DNA of 64,000 bases from Spirodela intermedia (GCA_902729315.2 LR746273.1:6050001-6114000), one strand, 5' to 3'; shown: positions 48,554 through 61,620, numbered from the stretch's first letter. Notes: a model not told the origin generated them from the letters alone. A program made the numbers and translations.

Positions 48554-51396
48554 ATGGATGCTCCGCCCATCGAAGCCCGAGGGAAAGTCTACCACCTTCG
48601 GGAGGCCACTGGCGCTGCCGCTGCCGCCCCCACCCTCTCCCACCTTCCCGGACCTTCGTGGCCGCCGCCGGTGCCCTTCCCTGCCCCCTCGTCCTCCCAC
48701 CTCCCATGCCTCCCATACAGTCACTCCCCAAACCCTAGCTCTGCTCCTCCGCGATCTCAGGTCTACGATGTCCCCGATCTCTATGACCCGCGCTGGGGTT
48801 ACGCCAGGTATGATCCGTGTTACGCGTACTCGGACGTGGGGACGGGCCCAGGTTTCCACGGCATGGTGGCTTCTGTAGCTAGCGAGGGGCAGGGATTCTA
48901 TGCAAGGGACGCTATTCGGCAGTATGGAATGGATCCTCTCGCCTATGAAGATGTGAGTTCAGTGCCACCTGCCACCATCATCAGAGCTTCTTTACTTTTT
49001 AATCCTTTTCGGCTATTCTTTACTCTTTGATCCTCTGATTTTCCTTGTTTATGCCGTGCACTGTGGCGCGATGAAATGGGCTCGTGTGGTTCTGAGCACT
49101 GCTATGTTCGATCTTGAATAGCCCTTTGCTAAATGAGCATAGTAGTTTCTCAAAGTCGTATTTCTTCCTGGTTATTTTGCTTTTATGAAGAACCGCGGAT
49201 GGAGAGTAACAATCGGATGATGTCGATGTGTTCTTTCCTCTGGCAGACGTACAATCCCTTTCTGTATTTTAGAGGAAACAAAGCCGTTGTGGAACTTGAA
49301 ATAATTACTGGAGAGGAACTAATGTAGGATTTTACACGATCATGGCTTCAAAAAATTATTTCACTGTCTTATTTCCAATTTCCTCAGGAACTAATGTAAG
49401 CGTATTTCGTAACTTATTGCCAATTTTTTCAAAATAAATTGAACATTCTATAGATTTGCGAGGCTCCGTCTTCAAGATGACTGACTGATTGATACTCGTT
49501 TTCCTGAAAATACTGTGGCTGCTTGTATGTATGATTTTCTTTAAAGATTGCTTCAATCATTCTCATCCATGTTCTCCCCGAGAGCTTTGATGAAGCTAGC
49601 CACATGTGCTCGTGCTCTTGCTATCTTCTGTATGGTTCACCGTTTGGTTACAAGAATGAAGGATCAGTTAGAATCAATGGGTTTATGTCTGATACTTTGG
49701 GCCAGATGTGTAGTCTAAGCGGCTGACCTTAATATCGGTCACCATGAATGTTTGAAAAAGGGCCAAAACATGATGAATTTTCTTTTGTTTCTTTATCTTC
49801 TATAAAAAAAAATCTAGAACGGTGGGGAGGTGGGAACTCAAGATATCAGCTTAATTCAAGCACTACAAAGGACAGAGATGGGGTTTTATAAAAAATTATG
49901 TCCTATATTGGCAGTTGCCTTTCGATGTAATTCCGTTCTGATGATTTCCTACAGCCTAGGCTGTGATGTATATCATTTTATACTTTATGGTTGGAGTGGG
50001 TTCTAACCAATCTTTTGATTTTTATGTCATTTTATCTAAGATGATATTCCATTCCAAGAATCCAAGTTTCAGTTCTAAACCACCATTAGAATTTGGACAT
50101 GGTTGGCCATATGCTGATCCAGTTCAGTACGCTGTGATTTGCCAAAACATAGTCAGTGTGAATACAAGAAGAATTTTTTTTTATCAAATGTCCTGTTATT
50201 TTACGGAATTCTGATCTTTGAAGATATTATGGTTTGACAGATTACATTGACTTATGTGGGCTGGTTTCAAATCGTTATTAGATAACCGGCAGTTCTACTG
50301 GACCGAACAAATTATCAGATATTTGATCGGGCTTTGGATGTACATCTCTGTATTTCTCAGAGGAGACAAGTAGAACAATACTGCCAAATAATAATAATAA
50401 TAATAATCATAACCTTGTTGGGGAATATACTTATTGCCATGTTTCTCTGTAACTCTAGCCAGAATTACCTACCTGTGCATGGATGTAGCACAATCTAGTA
50501 TGGGTTCTTGGGTTCTTGAAAAAATTAGACTCGAGGATCAGATCAAGCAATATCTAGCACGAGTTCAAGACCTCGTTGAAGGCTCTGAACCCCAATCTAA
50601 CAATGAATTGATGATGAATGGATTATGCCCTTTTACTTAAACTGCATATTTCTCTCCCATTAAATGTGGGATTAGCCTGACAATTCCTAGAATCTCCAAG
50701 GTGTCCCTAGTTAATTGGTCCATCCAATCACGTGAACATGATTATTTGGGTGCATTACTATAACTTTTGTAACGGCTTTGAAATGAAGAATGTTTGGAAC
50801 CAATTTGTTCCATCTTATTTTCATAATATCTAATATTTTACATCCTTGAGACAAATATTCATTTATTTTCTTCTATGTGGTAGGTTCTTGGGAGATCCCC
50901 TGGCTTACTTGTGCACCTTAACAGAGCTGCCCATCCTCATGGCAGTGCTGGAAAGAAGAAGAGAAAGAGCATGAAGATTGCCAAGATTGTGCAGTCGGCA
51001 TACTGTGAGGTATGCAGTGTCGACTGCAACAGCCAAGAAGTTCTCTCTAACCACAAAGCTGGGAAGAGGCACAGAAAGAATCTTGAGAAGCTGAATGAAC
51101 CCCTCAGACCGAAGCCCAGTAAGGCTCCACCAGAGGCCCCTCCACAGAAAGAATCCCCGGCTGGTGAAGATGATAAGGCTGCCATTGAGTCGATGAAGAG
51201 GAGGTCGGCCCCGGTGGCTGACCAGGATTTGGAGGTCAAGAAGCGGCGGCTCTTGGAAGAAGGGACGACGGTGGAATCCATGAAGGTGTGCACTCTCTGC
51301 AACATCGTCTGCAACAGCGAGATTGTATATGGCTATCACATTGCAGGCCAGAAACATTCCTCCATGGTGAGGAAGCTGGCGACATCTGTCAATTGA
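48554..51396 (+). CDS. U1/matrin-type C2H2 zinc-finger protein
   Basis: Two exons, 48554-48952 and 50884-51396, join in phase 0 (GAA GAT | GTT CTT) to 303 residues. The N-terminal half is Pro/Ser/Ala- and Tyr-rich (PDLYDPRWGYARYDPCYAYS) and probably disordered. The C-terminal half has a basic patch KKKRKSMKIAK, a first finger YCEVCSVDCNSQEVLSNHKA with GKRHRKN (C-x2-C, H-x5-H), a charged linker with ESMKRR and KKRRL, and a second finger VCTLCNIVCNSEIVYGYHIA with GQKH. Such zf-met fingers bind double-stranded RNA or ribonucleoprotein complexes in the nucleus. I do not recognise a named orthologue. The 1.9-kb intron could hide additional small exons: 49963-50160 and 50434-50640 have open frames but no supporting signal. 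Confidence 0.82.
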
Positions 51397-51769
51397 AGAA
51401 AGAGATTAAAAAAAAAAAAGTACAGGTGCTGATCCTCTATACTTATTTCTATTCATAACATGTTAGGGGTCATTGCTGTAACTTCGTCGGTTTGTGATCC
51501 AACTCATGCCTTCTTTGATCGGTGAGATTGCTCAATTAATGTGAGGGCCTGAAGACTCTGATGTAGAAAGCTTGATACCCATTTCTTGAAATTTTATGAA
51601 ATTTTATCCCCAACCACCATCATTCGTAACCACAATCTAGCCCCTCAGTTCCTTCATCAAGTGTGGTCGAGCATCCTTCTACGTTATAACATCTGGTAGT
51701 TTAAAATTAAAATTTAAAATATGTGATTGCTTACAGGTTTATAAAATTTTGAAAAAAAAAAAAAAAACC

Positions 51770-52480
51770 CCTTCAAGATCATATATGGGTTGTGTCTAAT
51801 CTGCCTAATCTGGTCCTGATCTGGTCAGAATAGGTCTTCCATTTGTGGAAATATTGTAAGTCAACGGCCTTGAGTTCCCATGTCATGATGCTGCATTATA
51901 TCAGGGTATCTATCGTTTCTTCATTAAAACATCTTTACAAAGTCTTTACCACCCAGATTCTGACCCAAAAAAAAAAAAAGGAAAAAATAATGTTCTCATA
52001 GCACACATTGCTATCATATATGTGTTGTGTCTAATCTGCCTAATCAGATCCTGATCTGGTTAGAATAGGACACTTCCATTTGTGGAAATATTGTAAGTCA
52101 ACGGCCTTGAGTTCCCATGTCATGATGCTGCATTATATCAGGGTATCCATCGTTTCTTCATTAAAACATATTTAAAAAGTTTTTACCATCCAGATTCTAA
52201 CAAAAAATACAAAATAAAAAAAAATAATATTCTGTTAGCACACTTTGCTATCATATATGTGTTGTGTCTAATCTGCCTAATCAGATCCTGATCTGGTTAG
52301 AATAGGACACTTCCATTTGTGGAAATATTGTAAGTCAACGGCCTTGAGTTCCCATGTCATGATGCTGCATTATATCAGGGTATCCATCGTTTCTTCATTA
52401 AAACATCTTTACAAAGTCTTTACCGCCCAGATTCTAACCAAAAAAAGAAAAAAAAGGAAAAAATAATATTCTGATAGCAC
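51770..52480. repeat. Tandem array, ~236-bp unit, three copies
   Basis: gttgtgtctaatctgcctaa starts at about 51789, 52024 and 52261. Each unit contains tggaaatattgtaagtcaac, ttgagttcccatgtcatgat, gctgcattatatcagggtat, cttcattaaaacat and ends in an A-rich run of variable length. The copies are nearly identical. The array lies between two convergent genes. Confidence 0.95.
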
Positions 52481-52701
52481 ACATTGCACCGACAATTGGA
52501 AATCTATCGACATTGGTGGTTTTGTTAACAAATATTTGGGAGATTAGGATGGGCAGAAATAAGAAACTATCACAGGTTCCTATTTACAGCACTACAGCTT
52601 ACAGTGGTATTTGGAGAAACCCCAGAATCAGTCAGGAGCAGCCTCCTTTTGCATCACACTTTATTACCGAAACTCTCACACCAAGCCTTTGAGCAGCTTC
52701 C

Positions 52702-55700
52702 TCACACTTCTTCGCTCTTCACAGGAGTCCAGCTGTTCCCTCCTGCAGCCTCTCTCCTACAACGGGAGACAAATCCAAGAACATAGCCCACAAAACCGCC
52801 CAGCAGCAGAACACTGGCCCCTTTAACATACCAAGACAAGGGGGACCCAAGAACCACCACCTCCCCTCGATCATTATCCCCATGTTCTTGGGCACCGTAA
52901 CCTGAGAGAATCTCCAGGGTGTCGTGTACCTCCCCGTCATGGTTCCCCACATATGTAAGGGTGAGCTTCTCCTTCGTTGCAGTGAGCCTGGTGTAGCCGA
53001 ACTCGCCGCCACGGTACATTGACTGCTCAGGCTGAGGAAAGATGGGCTCATCGGGGTGGTTGGCCCTTGGCTCCCAGACTGGCTGCCAGTCCTGCCCAGC
53101 CATCCCTATCACCACATGCACCGGGGCGCCCCCTGAGCGGATCCCTGCAGGGCCGTCAACACATTTGAAGTTCTTCATGGGGCAGAACCTCTCGTACCTG
53201 TGGACGTGCCCCCACAGTGCCAGGGTCACGTTGTTCTCCACCAGCAATGGCTCCAAGCTCTCCTGGAACTTCTGCCTCAGTGGGGCGTCCCTAACTTCAT
53301 TGCTTGTGGTGTACATGGGGCGGTGGCCTTGTACCACCACGAAGGGGGTCTTCCCCCTGTCGAGGCCCTCCAAGTCATGCTTTATGAAGTTGTGCTGGTC
53401 GCTGCCGGGAAGAAAGTTGGTCTCTGTCGATATGTATAGAAAATGAACTGGCCCTGAATCAAAGGAGTAGTAGAGATTCTTTGTATCCACTGCGCCTGCT
53501 CCTGTGGGCAGAGAGGAGTTGCCTGGCATTCTAAACTTGAGGCTGTAAGGCACCCCACACTCACCGCCGCCGTCTTTCCCATATGAAGCAGAAGACCAAG
53601 AGGGCTTCCAGGGCTGAAGAGGCCAGTCATACTCGTGGTTTCCAATGCAGACATGGTAGGGGACCTGTGATGCGATGGGTTCAATCTGGTTGAAGAACTC
53701 GTCCCATATCCAGGAGTACCCCCTAGCGTAGCTGATGTCGCCGATGTGGGAGACGAAGGCAGGCTTGTTACCGAGGGCTTCGATGTCCCGAAGGATCCAC
53801 TTGACTGTCGTCTTGCTCTCTTCTTGCAGGCGGCGGAAAGTTGCGTAGGGAGCCCAAGCGCCCATGTCCCCGAATAGGAATGCAATCGTCTCATCTGCGT
53901 TGTTATCTCTGGAGGTGAAGTTTTTAATGGAGCTCCAGCCCTTTGAGTCGCTGCCCACCTTCAAAGAAACAGTTGTTTCACGCAAACTGAAATGATATCT
54001 CAAAGGAATATAAGAAGGTTCAGCCTGATGCTGATGGGACAGAACAGAGATCGGTGTGTATCTGGTTGATAAAATGGAATGAATGACCCGAGATGAAGAG
54101 AAGAACATAGTTTCAACTTGTTATCTTTTATGAAACTCTAAAAACAGTAATTAGTGCTCTCAAAAGTTATCTAGAAACATAATACTCTGCCTGTGAATCA
54201 AAAAATTAAATAAATAATTACATATATATGCATCTGGCGATTGTTATTTAAAGAAGGACAGGTAAAATCTTCAAAGTCTCCTATATTTTGGAAAAAAGTT
54301 AGTCCAATCATCTAATTTCATTGCAGGGGCTTCCCTTCGATGTGAATTCCCTGTTGGTGGCACACTGCCACAGAAGCAGGTCTTATTGGCTCCCATCTCC
54401 TTAAATAATTTCGCATTTCACCTAGCTTCAACGGTCCCTGAGAGTCATCTACCTTATCATTATCGTGAGAAGGTGATCGATATATTACTTGATGCAGCTG
54501 GTTCTTTCCAGAGATAAGCTTTGCAAATAAAACCCCAACAAAAAACCACGTGGAGGGTTCGTGGAAAAAAGAAAATGAAAAAAAAAGAAGACTGCTGTGC
54601 TCTTCCTGGACATACATGATACACCAAGACTGCAACCGGGTTGAAAATAAGTAGTGAAAATAATGTTTGTTCTCGGATTAGGACAAATCCTGGATCAGGG
54701 GAGCTTAAACCCGGAATAACACATAATCAGATGATATGGACCAATTCAGGGAAATATAAAATACTAAATGAATAATCAACAGATTGTGGGTGTGAAAAAA
54801 TCGAGTCAATGAACCAAAAATCGATCTATAGAATCAACCACCAGTTTATTTTTCTCTCAACTAATGTGAGATTATTGTGAGATTATTCAAACATGGAGCA
54901 CCCGAACACATCCAGAATGAGCAATCCTGCACCCAATATTCAGCTCTGGAACAAGTAATGATTCAGATTTCACGAAAGAAATGATTCAGAGAAACTCGAG
55001 GATGATTAGGTTACCCGGTAATAATATCTCCTTCCCATCTTTAAATTCCGCATGACGCCGTCGTGGATGAAACCAGGATCCCGCCACGCAACGCTGGTAT
55101 TCGCCGGCGCATCGCACATGTCCGACCGACTGTACCTCGTCACCTCCGTCTTCACCATCCCATCCATGCGCCCCTCCTCTCCGTAATTCACAAAACTCTC
55201 CGCGCCGTCCCCGGTGATGAACAGCACCCGCATCTCGTCCTCGCGATCGGTGAACGACAGATGAATCTGCTCGGGCGCCATGGGGGAAGCGAATCCGACC
55301 TCTTCCGAAACCACCAGAAGATGCCTCGTCCCCGGGAGGGGGTTCTGATCGTGATCGTGGTGCTTGTTGTCCACCTCGTCGCGGGTCCAGCGGAAGATCC
55401 GGAACGCGTAATTTGACCGGAGGTTGACCAGGGGGAGCTCCACCGCGCCGGCTCCCGTCTTCCATCCTTCGGCGGAGGAGAGGAAGACGTATCCGATGAA
55501 GTTATCGTGGGTTGAATCGGGCGGCGAATAGATGCCGAGCCAGTCGAGATCGGAGGGGCTCTCCACCCCCGACCATTGGATCCAGACCTTGTCGCCGGAT
55601 CTGGAGAGGTTCTTCGGAGAGACAGAGAGGGACACATGGGAGGAGAAGCAAGGCGAGAGCTTGGCGATGCAGAGGATGACGAAGAAGAGGAAGAGAGAAT

Positions 55701-55704
55701 CCAT
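52702..55704 (-). CDS. Purple acid phosphatase, PAP2/PAP9 type
   Basis: Two exons, 55015-55704 and 52702-53958, join in phase 0 (CGG | GTG) to 648 residues (Arabidopsis PAP2 is similar). Residues 1-22 form a signal-like hydrophobic segment ([19 protein letters not shown]). The N-terminal half is the fibronectin-like PAP domain. The metallophosphatase half holds all five ligand motifs: GDMG, GDISY, GNHE, VQGH and GHVH. The C-terminal end has a hydrophobic anchor ([18 protein letters not shown]) followed by a basic-polar tail, the arrangement that sends Arabidopsis PAP2 to chloroplast and mitochondrial outer membranes. Relatives are sometimes labelled probable inactive, yet the metal ligands here are complete. 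The expected activity is hydrolysis of phosphate esters with a two-metal centre. Exon 1 is markedly GC-rich. Confidence 0.95.
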
Positions 55705-55751
55705 GGCGGAGCTCCTCCAGTCGCTGGGGGAAGACGAAGACGATGATGCCG

Positions 55752-55757
55752 TTTATA
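55752..55757 (-). promoter_or_regulatory. TATA box of the PAP gene
   Basis: Minus-strand ggatataaacgg lies about 50 bp before the PAP start codon at 55704, implying a very short leader. Confidence 0.45.
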
Positions 55758-56194
55758 TCCCCTCAGAGTCCTCCCATTAGTCTAAATTACCCTTATCCAT
55801 TTCATAAAAGACATAAAAGTCCCAACCATTCAACAATCCATCTTGACCGTCCATCGTCATTTAATCCTTTCGGTGAAGGAGCGACTGAGATCAACTTGGA
55901 TGAAGGGCATACTCGCTATTAAAGCACTAGTAGGGGTTAGAGGGAAAAAGTGATAGTCTTAAAGGAAAATTCATTGGTATCGCTTCGGTTCTCTAGTCAA
56001 AACCCGATTATGCGTATCCTTTAACAAACAGAAAATGACGTTATCCTATCTTTTAACAGCCCCCACCGATTAATTAATTATATATATAATCCAGACGCTA
56101 CATCTAAATATTTTTTTTAAAATATAAATTTTGTATTTTAACTTATTTATTTATCGACGCCGGCTTTTAATTATCTTAGAAGCGGACCTTTTAT

Positions 56195-56535
56195 GATATG
56201 GGCCCAGCGCAGCCCAAGAGCCCATTTTGCACCATTTTATCATTATCATAGTGGGCCCAGACTACATAGGAGTTAACCGGACGGTCTATTCTCCGGGCTG
56301 GTTCCCCACCCGTGCTTATACGCCTTCTTGACCCCAACCCCCCCCCGTTCCCATGGTGTTCAAACCTTACGATTGTTTTGGGCTTTCTTTCTCCTGATTG
56401 GCTAATCCCTTAATGGGCCTACCCAAGTAGCGAGAGAGAGAGAGAGAGAGAGGCGTCGTAATCGAAGTTAAAAAAGGGCCCACCAAGATGGGCCTGGGGA
56501 AGACCGGGCCCGGCCCGTTGACTGGGCCCAACTGC
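56195..56535. promoter_or_regulatory. Cluster of TGGGCC/GGCCCA (site II-like) elements
   Basis: At least six copies occur in 340 bp of the PAP-MUB bidirectional promoter: about 56199, 56252, 56415, 56477, 56490 and 56523, plus several GGGCCC cores. Site II elements bind TCP factors and mark growth-related plant promoters. A (GA)n run lies at 56431-56451. Confidence 0.5.
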
Positions 56536-56539
56536 TGGT

Positions 56540-56947
56540 CCAGGGGGTGGATGTTCCGACAAGGTAAAGTCGGTCACGGACGAGGAGGTAAAGTCGATAC
56601 ATTTAGCCGCCATCAGTGGATCGAGGGAAGGAAGGAGAGGGGATTGAGGAGGAGGAGCTACCGGAGACCTCGGGGGCGGTCTCGGCCTGAGATTTTATGG
56701 TCTGGGTACGTAGATTTGACTTCTGGGTGGTAAGAGGAGGGGTGATGTGAGAGAGAATTGGGGGTGGGCGGGGAGGGGGGGTGGAAGTTCGGTGTCCCTG
56801 TCTCTGTGATAGCTGCAGGGATTCACTCAGCTGGGATAATCGTCGTTTTGTTTATTGATTTCAGGGCCTCTGGAGAATGGGTTGGGAGAGAATCGGCGGC
56901 TGCCCTTGACCACGCTTTAAGATAGCTTTGAATACGCTACCCAGATC

Positions 56948-56986
<39 letters not shown>

Positions 56987-57682
56987 GTGGATATTCCGGC
57001 AACTGTTGGTGCCTGCTTCGTTTTCTGCCGGTGCCCAAGACGAAGAGTTGAAAGAGTGGATAAGAGGGCGGCGTGGGGGGCGGCGGGTGTGATTTTCACT
57101 GCTGAAGGTGATTGCTTCGGTGGGTTCTGAGGGGGGTACTGAATATCGTCGGTGTGCAATTTAGGTGATCTTGGTAGGGGTTCGGGGGCTTCTGGGCCCG
57201 ATTCTCGGGAGAAACGAGATCGATATTGGAGATAACTGTTGAGCGTTTCTTCTTCTTCTTCTTCCCCTGGTCTGCCGGCCTGCCGAGCGGATTCTGGAGA
57301 AGCCCCGGAGTAGGTTCTTCCGAATTCGATGATCTTGTAGCCTGGTAAGAATCCTATCTGAGAATTTCCTCTCCCTCGCTCCTGTATATCGTTTTCTCAC
57401 CGGAAATAATCGTCCGATCGAAGGGGAATTCCTCTTCGCTCCCATCATCCCCTGTTTTGCCCAGCGAGATGATACCCGGGATTGCGCCCGATTTCGTTGG
57501 ATTCGTCTTCTCCGAAGGGAAGCCAACCCGGGATTCAATCACGTTTTCCGAATTTTCCGAGCAACGCCGCCTGGGTTTTGGATTCTCCCTGTCTGTTTTC
57601 GTTGGTTTGAATTTGACTGACGAATCAAGCCGCTAAATTCTGAGGGATTTTCGCCTCTGTGAACACCTGCTGATCCAAGGAG
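56540..57682 (+). other. 5' leader region of the MUB gene
   Basis: Moderately GC-rich with (CT)n at 56951-56985 and a cttcttcttctt run at 57247-57264. Probably contains 5' UTR exon(s) and a leader intron of the MUB gene; no coding frame is supported. Confidence 0.4.
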
Positions 57683-59096
57683 ATGTCTGGAGGGCAAGAG
57701 CAGCTGGAGATCAGGTTCCGCCTCCCGGATGGTTCAGACATCGGTCCCAAGAAATACCCTCTCGCCGCCACCGTTTCTACTGTGAAAGAGAGCATCCTTG
57801 CTCAGCTGCCTAAAGGTTTGTCTCCCTTGCTTGTTCATCTTCTTGCTGTTGCCGTGCCCATTTATGGGTGATAGCTGCTAAAATTTGCTTCTTTATGTTG
57901 AATATTTACTCTATTTTATAATATTTTAACATCAAGTAAGTATCTGGAGATAAAAAGTTTAATCCTTTCAAACTCTTTTAATTAGCAGTAGAGTTTTCCT
58001 CTTCGGATTGATGGAGATGACCAAGTGATTACTCCGGTTTTTGGATGGATGAATAAGAGAGGTTGCTTCACCGTGTCCCCAGAGAATCAGTGGGGCACTT
58101 AATCTCAGTATCAATCGGTGAAATCAAACCGAATGTCATGGATTCTCATGGAGAGGAGTTCTTAAGAATTCTTACGAACAAGATTATCCTCTGGGTATTT
58201 CTTCAACTGGTTGAAGAATTGTCCGGCTGCAAAAGCTATTAACTGATGTATTATTCTCTCTACCACGTCAGCATATAATTTTTCGAATAATCATAATGTG
58301 CTATACTCTGACGTTCATTGGATGATGAGAATCGGTGGCATTGTTTTCGGTCACCCTCACCCAGAAGCTGATGACCATAATAATTGTCAGATTTAGCCGT
58401 AAATATTTATTGACTAAAAAATAATCAAAATTGGTGTAGAAGAGGTATCAAAAGAGGTGTTGCTTAGGTGCAGTACCTTATTGCTCGAAAATGGTAGGTT
58501 GATGGAAATTTGTCATAGTTCCACTGAAGAATTGGTAGATTTAATCTCATGAAGATATTTTTTGCTTAAAATAATATCATGAGATTTTACTCAGCTGAAT
58601 TCGATGCATTAAACCACGGAATTCCGTGGGTACCCACAATCAAAATGAGTTCGAGATTCAAAGGTAAACTGCACCTGATGATCCATAATCTTGACTGTGG
58701 ATCATGGGACCTCCATTCCTCTTGATACTCCTACGTAGATTAATTATTTCGAATAATCCTGACTATGGAGTCTTCTCCCTCAGATAAGGAGAACTCATCA
58801 AGGACTGTCAGCGATATCAAGCTGATCCATGGGGGGAAGATTCTGGAAAACAACAGGACTTTATGGGAATGCAAGAACCCGATATTAGATGTCTCTGGGG
58901 GCATCACAACCATGCATGTTGTCATCCGGCCGCCACCTTCAGAGAGAGGAACAGGTAATTCTGTGAACTCCCACGTTGCAGCCTTCTCCCTTTTCCATTT
59001 TACTTGGAAAAAAATACTCATGGGAGCTTCCATTGTGGAACAGAGAAGCAGTCGAGTCTGCCAAAGGAGACCAAGTGTGGCTGCATCATCTTGTGA
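57683..59096 (+). CDS. Membrane-anchored ubiquitin-fold (MUB) protein
   Basis: Three exons, 57683-57815, 58784-58954 and 59044-59096, give 118 residues, the usual MUB length. The beta-grasp fold starts EQLEIRFRLPDGSDIGPKKY and continues TVKESILAQLPKDKENSSRT, VSDIKLIHGGKILENNRTL and the conserved TTMHVVIRPPP. The C-terminus ends KCGCIIL: the CaaX box CIIL predicts prenylation (a final Leu favours geranylgeranylation), and the nearby cysteine can be palmitoylated. MUBs are not conjugated to targets; they sit at the plasma membrane, where Arabidopsis members hold certain E2 ubiquitin-conjugating enzymes inactive. The acceptor at 58783 has a strong tcttctccctcag tract and restores phase. The frame is intact. 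Confidence 0.96.
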
Positions 59097-60652
59097 TCCG
59101 GGAAGTGAGGCGGCCACATCAACTCCCCACCCCCCCCCACCGTCCCCCCGGGTAAGCTGGTCCATTGACCAAGTTCATTCGGACAGTTGAGTTTGCCCAA
59201 TATGGGAAATTAACTCGTTTCCTTATTTTGTTGGATTTCAGAAAAAAACTATATAAAAAATTACCAAATGGGTATCTGTGATGGAAGGTTACTGCCTGAG
59301 AGGGGCGCGGGCGATGGTCGATTCCTTTATTCATTCTGTTGGTTTTATGCTGTATAATCAGGGTTCTGTTGTCCTTTGTGTTGACCAACTGTCTGCACCA
59401 TGACTTTCATCTGTCAGTTCACATGCCCTTTGCTTCTTCATTCATTTTTCTCTAGTAGAGAAGTCACTTGTATCTCAAAAGTGCATCATTGGGTCCTTGA
59501 ATTCTCGGTTGGACAGAAAGAAACGATCTCTTTGTTATTATTATTCAAAGTTTTTGAACTTGTATAACATGGAAAAATGATCCCTTTGTTGTTATTATTA
59601 TTGCTCAATCTTTTTGAATCTCTTGGAAAAATCCTTACCAGGAAATAATTTCGATTTATTATTTTTATTATTATTCGAAGATTTTGAATCGTTGACCTAT
59701 AACCAAGAAGAAATAGCCCACTGCTATTATTTGAAAATTTTGAATTTTTAGTTAATTTCCAGAATTGCAGTTGGTCTTCGAATCATTAAGATTGATGAAC
59801 TTGTTTATAGCATCAGCATCTAATTGAGGAACTCCTTGGAAAGCACAGATTAGAGGGCATCTATAAATAATAATAATAGTGATATTTTCGTCAGCATATT
59901 GAAATTTGAACCAACTTACTACCTATTTACTTCTAATTTATATTGATATCGCAGCTTAAATATTGAGAAAATAATTTCACTTATATTCCATATCTAGCGA
60001 TTAACTTTTGATTTTGCCAATGGATAAACTTGGGCCTTCTTTTCTTCGTTTAGCGTCCTTTAGTGTTTGCAGAGGTGATACATAATGAGCTGACTGACTC
60101 CTTTTACTCAGTTCTTCCCTGATCCATTCTGATCTCGCAGGGTTCTCACCTTGACCTAAATGTGAGTGGACATTTCTCAGTCTACTTCCAGCTGCCATGA
60201 TCCAGTTCCTCGTATCCCACAGTGATTGGCTGCATATTTTATAGCATATTTATATAATGCAGCAAAATATTAACATCAATTAGGTATGTGTGTGTATGGA
60301 CTAAAAATTTATCTATCTCAGAGTATGCGTGTATGTATAATTATCAGCATAATTGCTGCCATAGTAGTTCCCGGAATGAGATTTTTTATGTAATACTGGA
60401 ATCAAAGGTTATTGCATGTGGAATCCATGCATAGGAAAATGAATTCCTCTCTCGCTCTATGGGCCAGCCGATATGTACATAAAAGCATAAATATTCTCTC
60501 TCTAGGAGCCGGCCGTTTTATATATTTTTAAATATAAAGTTTAGAACCATGACATCTCAGAATTTGAGTCGAATATATTAGTCCGATTATTATAGGGACG
60601 GAGGGAGGGGGCCAGTGTTCCGGCTGGCAACAGCTTTCTCCCTTTCTCTGGC

Positions 60653-60691
<39 letters not shown>

Positions 60692-61591
60692 CAGCTTTCT
60701 CTGGCAGAAAGCAATCTTTTGGGGAATCCACAGAAGCCCAGATCCCATCAGCCAGCCATTCCTTCCTTTACCCACAAGACATCACACGAATGCAGAGCAT
60801 TACGTGTCCCCACCAGCACACCAACATAATATAATCTCCTCTTCCCTTCTTCCCAAGTTTTTTTTAAACGAACGTGACATTAAAAAGCTCCCCCCGCCCC
60901 ACTTACTTCCATTCCCCTCTCTCTCTCTCTCTCTCTATCTCTTGGGAAGCCCGGATGGATCGTCTCTACAGCCAGATGAGGTAAAGCTCTCAGATGGGCT
61001 GCTCTCAAGTTCTCATTTTTTTTCTTGGATTCATCCATTGGAACCCCCACTGCTGGAATCCGTGGAGAACACGACCGAGATTAGCTAATTTCTCCCTGGT
61101 CTCAACGGGAAGCGTTTGAATGATCTGATCAGGGTGAGGCATTCCAGCCCCGGGAGGTACCAAGGAGAGGGAAGGATTCAACACCACAAGGCAGCGTCCT
61201 TCAAGGGAGGTACCCAGCCGATAAATGATCTCTCTCTCTCTCTCTCTCTCTCTCGCTAAGCATTTCCATCGACCCCAGAAACAGCCAACTCTCCAGGCCC
61301 TCTATATCTTCCCTAACTATTCTTTGTAGGTTGACGGGTCTGGCCGCAGGTTGACTGGGGGCACTTGTCGGGAAGCAAGAGCTCCAGGTCAACGCTCGCT
61401 GGTCCCGATCGACCATGAGTAGATAGATAGATGGGTCTGTTGTTTTTCTTCTTTTTTTTCCAGTGGACTCTACGAACATTTCTCATTCACAAATAAGCCC
61501 CTCCTTCTACCCCCAATAACGCAATCACCGTAGCTTCAACCCATTCAAAGTCCGGGGTGGGTTCATAAAGTCAACGGATGATTTCCTGCAG
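59097..61591. other. Intergenic; remorin 5' side
   Basis: AT-rich to 60590 with interrupted (ATT)n at 59536-59680. (GA)n lies at 60656-60687 and (CT)n at 60918-60938 and 61229-61253. A possible leader exon of the remorin ends at a gtaaag donor at about 60981 (reading MDRLYSQM), but its phase does not fit the next exon. Confidence 0.45.
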
Positions 61592-61620
61592 AGAAGAAGG
61601 TGAGGTGGTCCTCAGACCAA

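Noticed and set aside
50434-50640. 67-codon frame with a charged helix in the zinc-finger gene intron
   Set aside because: No ATG context, splice signals or family match; the flanking exons already join in phase without it.
54318-54635. 105-codon minus-strand frame inside the PAP intron
   Set aside because: Sits in the intron between exons that join exactly in phase, and shows no domain.
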